59,711 nt of DNA, taken from the NCBI RefSeq assembly GCF_017581965.1, contig NZ_JAGEVF010000015.1, positions 1-59,711 on the forward strand, given 5' to 3'. The DNA is from Winogradskyella pelagia. Its GTDB lineage: Bacteria; Bacteroidota; Bacteroidia; Flavobacteriales; Flavobacteriaceae. This document shows positions 7,850 through 15,427 of the stretch, one piece after another. Below the pieces are notes generated by a model. The model did not search any database, had not been told where the DNA came from, and worked only from the letters and a program-made list of their open reading frames with translations. Numbering within the stretch: the stretch's first letter is position 1; the number at the start of each line of letters is the position of its first letter. The translations under genes were made by a program, and so were the position numbers.

Positions 7850-9493
7850 CTACTTATTTTGCCTATAAAACTCTAATAGATTATTTGTAGACCCATCATG
7901 CTCTAATTTAGAATCTGATTTGAGTTCTTTAAGAATAGATTTTGCTAGCTGTTTCCCTAATTCTACACCAAATTGATCATAACTGTAAATGTTCCAAATT
8001 ATGCCTTGGACAAATATTTTGTGCTCATACATGGCAATGAGCTTACCTAAGCTTTCTGGTGTTAACTTATCTATTAAAATAGACGTCGTTGGTTTGTTTC
8101 CTTCGAATATTTTAAATGGCAATAACTTTGTCTTCTCCTCTTCTGATAAATTTCCAGAATTTAACTCTGCCAGAACCTCATCTTCTGATTTTCCGTTCAT
8201 TAAAGCTTCAGTTTGTGCAAAATAATTTGACATCAATTTATCGTGGTGGTCTTTATCGCCATGTAATGATTTTACAAAGCCGATAAAATCTGTAGGAATC
8301 AACTTTGTTCCTTGATGTATCAACTGAAAAAAAGCATGCTGCGAATTGGTTCCAGGTTCACCCCAAATAATAGTACCCGTTTGATAGTTAACCCTATTCC
8401 CGTGACGGTCTACACTCTTACCATTGCTTTCCATGATGCCTTGCTGCAGATACGTTGCAAATTGATTGAGATATTGGGTATAAGGAATAATAGCCTCACT
8501 TTCGGCATTAAAAAAGTTATTGTACCACACTGTCAATAACCCTGCAATTACCGGAATATTTTCGCTAAAATCTGTTGTTTTAAAATGCTTGTCCATCTTT
8601 TGAGCGCCATTGAGCAGATTTTCAAAATTCTCATAGCCTAAGGCTAAACTGATTGATAGCCCTACCGCACTCCACAATGAGAAACGACCTCCAACCCAAT
8701 CCTTCATTGGGAAAATATTAGAGGCGTCTATTCCAAATTCTTTTACACTATCAATATTTGTAGATACCGCAACAAAATGCTTAGAAATGGCTTCCTTTGG
8801 TAAGGATTCTAAAAACCAACGCCTGATTGAGTTGGCATTTGAAAGGGTTTCTTGAGTGGTAAATGTTTTTGAAACTATTACAAATAAGGTGGTCTCTGGA
8901 TTTAAATTCTTAATAACCTCATTGTAATGGTCGCCATCAACATTACTTACAAAATGGGTTGTTAAGTGATTCTTATAAAACTGTAGTGTATCTACTACCA
9001 TAGCAGGTCCAAGATCAGAACCACCAATTCCTATATTAACTATATCGGTAATAGACTTACCGGTAAATCCCTTGTGTGTACCTGAAACTATGGCGTCCGT
9101 AAAAAGCTTGATTTTCTCTCTAACTTGGTAAATACCAGGAACCACATTTTCGTCATTTACTAAAACCGTTTCTGTATTATCGGCTCTCAAAGCCGTGTGC
9201 AATACTGCCCTACCTTCAGTTTCATTGATGATATCACCACCAAAATATTTTGAGATAGCATCTTCTAAATTGACCTCCTGTGCTAACTTAATCAGTAGAT
9301 TTAATGTGTTTTTTGTTATGCGGTTCTTTGAAAAATCTACATAAAAATCTTCCCAATTAATAGTAAGCTGATTTGCTCTGTTTTCATCTTCAGAGAAAAG
9401 CTCTTTTAAATGTTTAGAATTTAGATGGTTATAGTGAGATGCAAGCTCTTGCCATGCCTTTGTTTCAGTTGGGTTGGTGTTTCTTAATGCCAT
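7850..9493 (-). CDS. pgi: Glucose-6-phosphate isomerase
   Basis: 547 residues, the normal length for the long bacterial form. It interconverts glucose 6-phosphate and fructose 6-phosphate in glycolysis and gluconeogenesis. The signatures GIGGSDLGPAM, VGGRFSLWSAVGLSI and IIWGEPGTNSQHAFFQLIHQGT (substrate binding and the catalytic Glu/His) are intact. It is the last gene of a closely packed minus-strand unit, starting 4 bases after the stop of the M23 peptidase gene. Confidence 0.98.
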   Translation of the reverse strand: MALRNTNPTETKAWQELASHYNHLNSKHLKELFSEDENRANQLTINWEDFYVDFSKNRITKNTLNLLIKLAQEVNLEDAISKYFGGDIINETEGRAVLHTALRADNTETVLVNDENVVPGIYQVREKIKLFTDAIVSGTHKGFTGKSITDIVNIGIGGSDLGPAMVVDTLQFYKNHLTTHFVSNVDGDHYNEVIKNLNPETTLFVIVSKTFTTQETLSNANSIRRWFLESLPKEAISKHFVAVSTNIDSVKEFGIDASNIFPMKDWVGGRFSLWSAVGLSISLALGYENFENLLNGAQKMDKHFKTTDFSENIPVIAGLLTVWYNNFFNAESEAIIPYTQYLNQFATYLQQGIMESNGKSVDRHGNRVNYQTGTIIWGEPGTNSQHAFFQLIHQGTKLIPTDFIGFVKSLHGDKDHHDKLMSNYFAQTEALMNGKSEDEVLAELNSGNLSEEEKTKLLPFKIFEGNKPTTSILIDKLTPESLGKLIAMYEHKIFVQGIIWNIYSYDQFGVELGKQLAKSILKELKSDSKLEHDGSTNNLLEFYRQNK

Positions 9494-9497
9494 TCTT

Positions 9498-10796
9498 CTA
9501 TGAAATTGGGTCTTCGGTTATGGTATTCTCAGGATTTTTTGGCTCTGCCTCAAGGAAATAGATATCATCAAGACGCTTTTTAATAGGTTTGATATACTCT
9601 AAATATCTCAACTTCAATCTTTCGGAAATTGGTTCTGCTTCTGGGAGTTTTTCCCTGAACGGATCGACTTGCCTACCATTTTTCCAGAATCTGTAACAGA
9701 CGTGTGGCCCACCAGTATTACCAGTCATACCGACTTTCCCTATAATATCTCCTTGCTTAACAAATTGCCCTTTTTTAACAAGACGCTTGCTCATATGAAG
9801 ATATTGAGTAGTGTAGGTGGCATTATGCCTAATCTTTACATACTTTCCATTTCCACCTTTTCTTGTAGATTCTATAACCGTTCCGTTAGCTGTAGCCATA
9901 ATTGGTGTTCCAACAGGAGCAGCAAAGTCTGTTCCTTTGTGAGGCCTTACTTTATAACCATAGTACGCTATGCGTCTTTTTAGATTGTAACGCGATGATA
10001 GTCTACCAAACTTCACTGGCATTTTTAAAAACGCACGGCGCAGATTTTTTGCATCTTCGTTAAAATAATCCTTAATACCTTTTATAGAATCTGTTTCAAA
10101 CTGAAATGCATAAAGTGAATCTCCGTTGTGTTCAAAGTAAGCTGCTTTTACATTGTGTACGCCTGCATATAGGGTGTCATCTATGTATTTATCTGTATAA
10201 ATCACTTTAAAACGATCACCTTTTTGTAAACGTCTAAAATCTATAGTCCATGCATAAATATCATCAGCCAGTTTATTAACCAAAACCTGACTGAGACCCA
10301 TTTCTTCTATGGTTTCTGATATTGAACTTTCAATTATTCCTGTAGCAGTTTTTTCTATATACTTTATGGGTTTTTTGCTTGTGTAAGCTTGTATAGAATC
10401 CTTAAAATTAATAACTACATATTCTTCAACATTGGGTTGATAAATAAATGCTGTTGGAATTTCTAAACTATCCTTTGAGCATAATAGCGTATAAGGCTTA
10501 CCAGGAACTAACCTCCTTGCAATATCAAAGGTGTCTTTAGCCTTTTCGGCGATTTGAAATATTTTAGGATAGCCAATTTTATTGCGCTCTAGAATTTCAC
10601 CAAAACTATCGCCCTTTTTTATAGTATCTCTCTTAACCACATAATTGTTGAGGTTGAAACCAAATTCAATATTGTCTTTTTTTACGACCTCAGCAAGTTT
10701 TTTCTTTTCTACAGAAACATCTTGTTTTTGATTGTTTTTACAACCAAAAAAACTTGCTGCGATTACGGTTAGTGCTATTAATCGTTTTAACTGCAT
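9498..10796 (-). CDS. M23 (LytM) family metallopeptidase lipoprotein
   Basis: 432 residues. Lipobox FFGC (Cys19) predicts an envelope lipoprotein. The middle contains an OapA/LysM-like region (KKGDSFGEILERNKIG), and the C-terminal half is a LytM peptidase domain with HKGTD (metal His and Asp) and QYLHMS (catalytic His). The last motif, normally GPHLHYE, is GPHVCYRF, so the second His of HxH is Cys. I recall this variant as common in this flavobacterial subfamily, so it may still bind zinc. Probable peptidoglycan endopeptidase or its regulator. It lies 15 bases after kynA. Confidence 0.9.
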   Translation of the reverse strand: MQLKRLIALTVIAASFFGCKNNQKQDVSVEKKKLAEVVKKDNIEFGFNLNNYVVKRDTIKKGDSFGEILERNKIGYPKIFQIAEKAKDTFDIARRLVPGKPYTLLCSKDSLEIPTAFIYQPNVEEYVVINFKDSIQAYTSKKPIKYIEKTATGIIESSISETIEEMGLSQVLVNKLADDIYAWTIDFRRLQKGDRFKVIYTDKYIDDTLYAGVHNVKAAYFEHNGDSLYAFQFETDSIKGIKDYFNEDAKNLRRAFLKMPVKFGRLSSRYNLKRRIAYYGYKVRPHKGTDFAAPVGTPIMATANGTVIESTRKGGNGKYVKIRHNATYTTQYLHMSKRLVKKGQFVKQGDIIGKVGMTGNTGGPHVCYRFWKNGRQVDPFREKLPEAEPISERLKLRYLEYIKPIKKRLDDIYFLEAEPKNPENTITEDPIS

Positions 10797-10811
10797 TAGT
10801 TTATAAGCTAA

Positions 10812-11744
10812 TTATATATTATTTCCCCAATTTTTAAGTTCTTCTTCCGTCCATAATTCAGGGAAGAAAATCCGCCTCTGATATTTTGGATGCATATATT
10901 TTTTCCAGTCGCTACCACCTGTTGCCTCTCCGTCACCGATACCACTTTCAATATAATGTCTAGCGGCATTATAATGGGCCATTACCCAAGTTACATTTAC
11001 TGTATAATCGTAATGGCGCATGGCCTTAACCAGGTCTTCATCCGCTCTGTCTTCTTCGGGCAACTCATTAAATCTCGTCCATAGATTTTTAGTGTTATAT
11101 TTTTCCATGAACCTCAAGAACTCATCTTTATAGCGCTTTTCAAAATTAACCAAAAGGGTAGATTTTTTACCAGTTTTATGGTCTTTTCCAGCCGCCTGCC
11201 AATACAGATGCTCAAACGCGTGAGTAAATGGTGTGTCTCTATCAATATTTTCCCTAAATCTATAATCAATGAGATTAATAAGTCTAGTAGATGCGAATTC
11301 AATAAACCTATACTGTGCACTCTGAAAACCACTAGCTGGTGTTAAGGTATATCTAAATTTCATGTATTGCTCTACCTCCATTCCTTCTCTCATAATGTTA
11401 AAGGATGTTGTGAGCATATCAAAGTAACGGCTGACCCGCATTATTTTACTTTCAAAAAAAGTAACATCTAAATTCTCTCGTTCAGCTACTTGTTCTATTT
11501 CCCATAGAATCATTTTAAAGATGAGCTCATTAATTTGATGATAGGCTATAAAAACCATCTCATCAGGTAAGTTGGTCCTTTGTATTTGAAGATTTAACAA
11601 CGCATCGGTTTGAATATAATCCCAATATGTAATCGGCTTGCTATATAGCAAGCCGTATAAATGGTCATCCGTATCCTGATCTATTAATGAATACTTCTCT
11701 TGAAGTTCTTTTAAAATATAATCGAAGTTAGGCTGGTCTGGCAT
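10812..11744 (-). CDS. kynA: Tryptophan 2,3-dioxygenase
   Basis: 310 residues. The haem-dependent enzyme opens the indole ring of L-tryptophan to N-formylkynurenine, the first step of the kynurenine pathway. The family segments YHQINELIFKMILWEIEQ, SGFQSAQYRFIE and TGGSDWKKYMHPKYQ are present. It starts 3 bases after the DUF3108 gene and precedes an M23 peptidase gene, so the locus is not a dedicated kynurenine operon. The tyrosine pathway genes hppD and hmgA lie about 2 kb upstream. Confidence 0.95.
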   Translation of the reverse strand: MPDQPNFDYILKELQEKYSLIDQDTDDHLYGLLYSKPITYWDYIQTDALLNLQIQRTNLPDEMVFIAYHQINELIFKMILWEIEQVAERENLDVTFFESKIMRVSRYFDMLTTSFNIMREGMEVEQYMKFRYTLTPASGFQSAQYRFIEFASTRLINLIDYRFRENIDRDTPFTHAFEHLYWQAAGKDHKTGKKSTLLVNFEKRYKDEFLRFMEKYNTKNLWTRFNELPEEDRADEDLVKAMRHYDYTVNVTWVMAHYNAARHYIESGIGDGEATGGSDWKKYMHPKYQRRIFFPELWTEEELKNWGNNI

Positions 11745-11747
11745 AAA

Positions 11748-12539
11748 TTAATTATCGAATTCTACTTGGAAAGAGTGCTTTAAACCTTTAAATGCGACCA
11801 AATCTGCTCGCAAGGATCCAACGGCTAAATCCGCTTTTATTTTTAATGGTATTTTATTTTCATCGGCACTAACCCAAAGTGTTAAACTCTCTTCTTCTTT
11901 GAATACACGGCCGGCTAAGACATAAGGTCTAAATTTGAGCGTTTTTACCCTTCCGAATTGTGTTTTAATGGTTTGCCGACCTAAATACTTAAGCCTAAAA
12001 CCATAGTTTTCCTCGTCAAAAAACATATTAAGTGATACTATATCACCTCTTCTAATTTTATTTGTATCGTAGTTGTTTCTCAAATAATAGAAAGCAGATA
12101 CCATATCTTGGACATCTTGTTCTGTGGATACTGTTGTTACTTTATTGTATTTTTTGTTATTAACTATAGCGGTCTGCTCCTCTTGCTTAAAGTCAATTTC
12201 GATATCCTTAGTATGCCCACCTTCATCTACCTTTCTAATAAACTTGTATGGCACATTAGTATCTTTATCAAAATAACTCTCGTAGCGATCTTCAACTTTA
12301 AAAAACCAGCTAATTGCTCCAGTGGTCCATCCTTTACCAATAACATGGTGAACGGGTTTTCCGTTTAATATGGTATCCTTTAAAGTTAACGTGCCCTCTC
12401 CTGCTTTGAGAAAACCACTGTAGCTCATCTCAAACTTAAACCACTCGCCTTCTTTGAATGCAGACTCTTTTTTTAAATCTGCAGATTGTAGTCCAGAGAG
12501 CAATAATAAAACCGTTAATAGTCCTTTCATAACATTCAT
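11748..12539 (-). CDS. DUF3108 domain-containing exported protein
   Basis: 263 residues with a signal peptide (MNVMKGLLTVLLLLSGLQSA) and a single DUF3108 beta-rich domain (GEWFKFEMSYSGFLKAGEG near 30-50, FGRVKTLKFRP near 195). Periplasmic location is expected; the molecular role of the domain is unknown. It is the first gene of the unit DUF3108, kynA, M23 peptidase, pgi, with a good promoter upstream. A second ATG three codons in is an equally possible start. Confidence 0.85.
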   Translation of the reverse strand: MNVMKGLLTVLLLLSGLQSADLKKESAFKEGEWFKFEMSYSGFLKAGEGTLTLKDTILNGKPVHHVIGKGWTTGAISWFFKVEDRYESYFDKDTNVPYKFIRKVDEGGHTKDIEIDFKQEEQTAIVNNKKYNKVTTVSTEQDVQDMVSAFYYLRNNYDTNKIRRGDIVSLNMFFDEENYGFRLKYLGRQTIKTQFGRVKTLKFRPYVLAGRVFKEEESLTLWVSADENKIPLKIKADLAVGSLRADLVAFKGLKHSFQVEFDN

Positions 12540-12623
12540 AATTGCATTTTAAACCTTTCTATTTATTTACAAACGAATTTGTAATTAAAATTGTTACAAT
12601 AAGACCTTTTGCAATTACTATTC

Positions 12624-12655
12624 CAAATGTATTAAATCATTGAATTACAATCCAA
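12624..12655 (-). promoter_or_regulatory. Promoter of the DUF3108-kynA-M23-pgi unit
   Basis: On the minus strand a TTG (12653-12655) is followed after 21 bases by TACATTTG (12624-12631), a full match to the Bacteroidetes -33/-7 pattern. Transcription would start near 12617, about 78 bases before the DUF3108 start. In the rest of the 271-base gap (12540-12810) I see only a weak AGCGCGT/ACGCGCT inverted repeat near the hppD end. Confidence 0.65.
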
Positions 12656-12810
12656 AATGATTAGTTAATTTTAAATTTTTTTCGATTTATGCTCACATTT
12701 TTAAACTTCTACGATGTACTGTAAAGGGACAACCCAGAAATCAACAATTAGATTTCTTAGAGTTGGTTTACAGCGCGTTTATCAGTAGGGAGTTAGACGC
12801 GCTTTCTCTT

Positions 12811-13971
12811 TTATAAGGTTCCTCTTTTGGCCTGTTCACGTTCTATTGATTCAAAAAGTGCTTTAAAGTTACCGGCTCCAAATCCTTGAGCTCCCATGCG
12901 TTGAATAATTTCAAAAAATAAGGTAGGTCGATCTTCCACAGGTTTTGTGAATATCTGCAACAGATAGCCTTCCTCATCTGCATCTACTAAAATGGATAAC
13001 TTTTGAAGCTCTTTGATATCTTCTTTCATCATTTCCATGTGTACACCCAAACGCTCAGGAATCATATCATAATAACTCTGTGGAGGTGGTGGTAAAAATT
13101 CAACACCTCTTGCCTTTAATTGCGCAACTGTTTTTATTATATCATCTGTCGCAACTGCCAAATGTTGCACCCCAGAACCTTCATAAAAATCTAAATACTC
13201 CTCTATTTGCGATTTTTTTGCCGCTTCGGCTGGTTCATTAATCGGAAATTTAATACGTCCGTTACCATTGCTCATTACCTTACTCATTAAGGCAGAATAC
13301 TCCGTATGTATTTGTTTATCATCAAATGACAGAAAGTTTACAAAGCCCATGACATCTTCGTACCATTTAACCCATTGGTTCATTTCACCCCAACCTACAT
13401 TTCCTACCATATGGTCTATGTATTTTAGACCAACGGGTTCTGGATTGTAATCACTCCTCCACTCCACAAAACCAGGCATAAAAACACCCTTGTAATTTTT
13501 GCGCTCCACAAACATATGAACGGTTTCTCCATAGGTATAGATACCTGCTCTCACAACTTCTCCATGTTCATCGGTCTCCACCACAGGCTCCATATAGGAT
13601 TTTGCACCGCGCTTAATAGTTTCTTCGTAAGACTTACGTGCATCGTCTACCCAAAGTGCAATGACTTTGACACCATCACCATGCTTCACGATATGGTCAT
13701 TTATAGGCGACTTACTATTTAACGGTGTGGTTAAAACCAATCTTATTTTGTCTTGTTTTAAAACATAGCTTACATGATCTCTCGAGCCCGTTTCCAAGCC
13801 TTTGTAGGCGAAAGATTGGAATCCAAAAGCCGTTTTATAGAAGTGCGCTGACTGCTTAGCATTACCCACATAAAACTCTACATAATCTGTTCCTAAAAGT
13901 GGCAAAAAATCTTGAGCCCCTTCAAATATTTTCTCTAGACCATAGTCTACACTTTTTACTTCTTTAGCCAT
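12811..13971 (-). CDS. hppD: 4-hydroxyphenylpyruvate dioxygenase
   Basis: 386 residues. It converts 4-hydroxyphenylpyruvate to homogentisate in tyrosine breakdown. Two vicinal-oxygen-chelate domains are visible; the Fe(II) ligands fall in IDHMVGN (His), VQHLAVATDD (His) and LFFEIIQR (Glu), and the C-terminal lid helix GAGNFKALFESIEREQ is intact. It follows hmgA, which encodes the next enzyme, by 74 bases on the same strand, so the two are probably co-transcribed. Confidence 0.97.
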   Translation of the reverse strand: MAKEVKSVDYGLEKIFEGAQDFLPLLGTDYVEFYVGNAKQSAHFYKTAFGFQSFAYKGLETGSRDHVSYVLKQDKIRLVLTTPLNSKSPINDHIVKHGDGVKVIALWVDDARKSYEETIKRGAKSYMEPVVETDEHGEVVRAGIYTYGETVHMFVERKNYKGVFMPGFVEWRSDYNPEPVGLKYIDHMVGNVGWGEMNQWVKWYEDVMGFVNFLSFDDKQIHTEYSALMSKVMSNGNGRIKFPINEPAEAAKKSQIEEYLDFYEGSGVQHLAVATDDIIKTVAQLKARGVEFLPPPPQSYYDMIPERLGVHMEMMKEDIKELQKLSILVDADEEGYLLQIFTKPVEDRPTLFFEIIQRMGAQGFGAGNFKALFESIEREQAKRGTL

Positions 13972-14045
13972 TATTTAATTTTTATGAGAAATACCTCTGC
14001 TAGATATTCCAATTAATTGATTTAGTAATTTATTTATACGTTCTT

Positions 14046-15203
14046 TTATTCTAACCAGGATTTAAAATAATCCTCATCAGCAATTTTCAATGCTTCTTCG
14101 GTGACTTTAAGTGGCTTAAAGGTATCTACCATAACCGCCAATTCATCGGTTTTTATTTTACCAATACTGCGCTCCATAGCACCAGGATGTGGTCCATGTG
14201 GTATCCCTGCTGGATGCAAGGATATATGGCCTGCATCGATATCATTTCTACTCATAAAATCACCATCTACATAATATAACACTTCGTCACTATCTATATT
14301 ACTATGATTGTAAGGTGCTGGCACACTCAATGGATGGTAATCATATAATCTTGGAACAAAACTACAGACCACGAAGGCATCGGTTTCAAAGGTTTGATGC
14401 ACTGGAGGTGGCTGATGGATACGACCAGTTATAGGTTCAAAATCATGAATGGAAAATGCGTAAGGATAATTGTAACCATCGTACCCTACCACATCAAAAG
14501 GATGTGAGGCATAGACCATCTCAATGATTTCATCCTGTTTTTTAATTTTAATCAAAAAATCACCTGATTCATTATAGGTTTCCAATTCCTGAGGTTGCCT
14601 TAGATCGCGCTCACAAAAAGGTGAGTGCTCTAACAACTGCCCAAACCAGTTTCTATAGCGCTTAGGTGTATAAATTGGTCGATAGGATTCTACGATAAAT
14701 AGTCTATTGTCTTCAGTATCAAAATCGAGTTTATAAATAATCCCTCTCGGAACTAATAGATAATCGCCATATTTAAAATCTAGGTTACCCAACATGGTGC
14801 GTAGTTTACCTGTTCCTTTATGAATAAATATGAGTTCATCTGCATCGGTGTTTTTATAAAAATAGTCCTTGGTTGATGTTTGAGGTGCCGCAAGGATAAT
14901 ATTGCAGTCACTATTGGTTAGAACCATTTTTCTGCTGTCTAAATAGTCCTTTTCTGGTTTAACCTGAAAACCTCTAAACCGATAAGATTGCATATTATTC
15001 GTCTTAGCAATTTTTGGAGCAACACTATATTGCTTTTTTATGGCTTTGACCTGTGTTGGCCGCTGCTCGTGGTAGCTATTGGTTGACATACCGTCGAAAC
15101 CAATAGTGCCAAATAGTTGTTCATAATAAAAACTACCATCTGGTTTTTTAAACTGTGTGTGACGTTTCGGTGGGATTTTTCCTAACTTATGATAGAATGG
15201 CAT
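14046..15203 (-). CDS. hmgA: Homogentisate 1,2-dioxygenase
   Basis: 385 residues, a cupin-fold enzyme that opens the homogentisate ring to maleylacetoacetate. Recognisable segments are MPFYHKLGKIPPKRHTQF at the start, the iron-ligand region YNHSNIDSDEVLYYVDGDF and HPAGIPHGPHPGAMERS. It is slightly shorter than proteobacterial enzymes (~430) but like other Bacteroidetes forms. First gene of the hmgA-hppD unit; maleylacetoacetate isomerase and fumarylacetoacetase are not in this window. Confidence 0.95.
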   Translation of the reverse strand: MPFYHKLGKIPPKRHTQFKKPDGSFYYEQLFGTIGFDGMSTNSYHEQRPTQVKAIKKQYSVAPKIAKTNNMQSYRFRGFQVKPEKDYLDSRKMVLTNSDCNIILAAPQTSTKDYFYKNTDADELIFIHKGTGKLRTMLGNLDFKYGDYLLVPRGIIYKLDFDTEDNRLFIVESYRPIYTPKRYRNWFGQLLEHSPFCERDLRQPQELETYNESGDFLIKIKKQDEIIEMVYASHPFDVVGYDGYNYPYAFSIHDFEPITGRIHQPPPVHQTFETDAFVVCSFVPRLYDYHPLSVPAPYNHSNIDSDEVLYYVDGDFMSRNDIDAGHISLHPAGIPHGPHPGAMERSIGKIKTDELAVMVDTFKPLKVTEEALKIADEDYFKSWLE

Positions 15204-15316
15204 ATTTTGATATGTTTAAGAGTTGAATATTAAAAATGGACTCTTTTTCTGAGCTAAGACTATGCTCGGTTTAGAGTAGCTAATTCAATATGATTTAAAG
15301 GTACAAAAAATGCGTA

Positions 15317-15378
15317 TTTATTCTGGATTCCTTTTGATAAGGAAATGCAAATGAAGTTTTAGATTTTCCCAGAATAAA
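15317..15378 (-). repeat. Nested inverted repeat in the hmgA leader region
   Basis: A perfect 10-base inverted repeat TTTATTCTGG (15317-15326) / CCAGAATAAA (15369-15378) encloses a 6-base hairpin TTCCTT/AAGGAA (15328-15344). It lies about 115 bases upstream of the hmgA start, between it and the candidate promoter at 15399. There is no T tract in either direction, so a simple terminator is unlikely; an operator or folded leader is possible. Confidence 0.5.
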
Positions 15379-15398
15379 ATCATGACTTAAAAATATTG

Positions 15399-15406
15399 CA
15401 AATTTA
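15399..15406 (-). promoter_or_regulatory. Candidate -7 box for hmgA-hppD
   Basis: Minus-strand TAAATTTG matches TAnnTTTG and would give a leader of about 190 bases containing the nested inverted repeat. No clear -33 element, so support is limited. Confidence 0.4.
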
Positions 15407-15427
15407 GTTATTACACAAAAAATAAAA

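Noticed and set aside
12713..12787. 24-codon frame starting MYCKGTTQKS in the gap before hppD
   Set aside because: Too short, no conserved features and no initiation context; could be a chance frame or an unrecognisable remnant.
12770..12805. AGCGCGT/ACGCGCT inverted repeat as a terminator of hppD
   Set aside because: Only 7 bp with an 18-base loop and no T tract on the minus strand.
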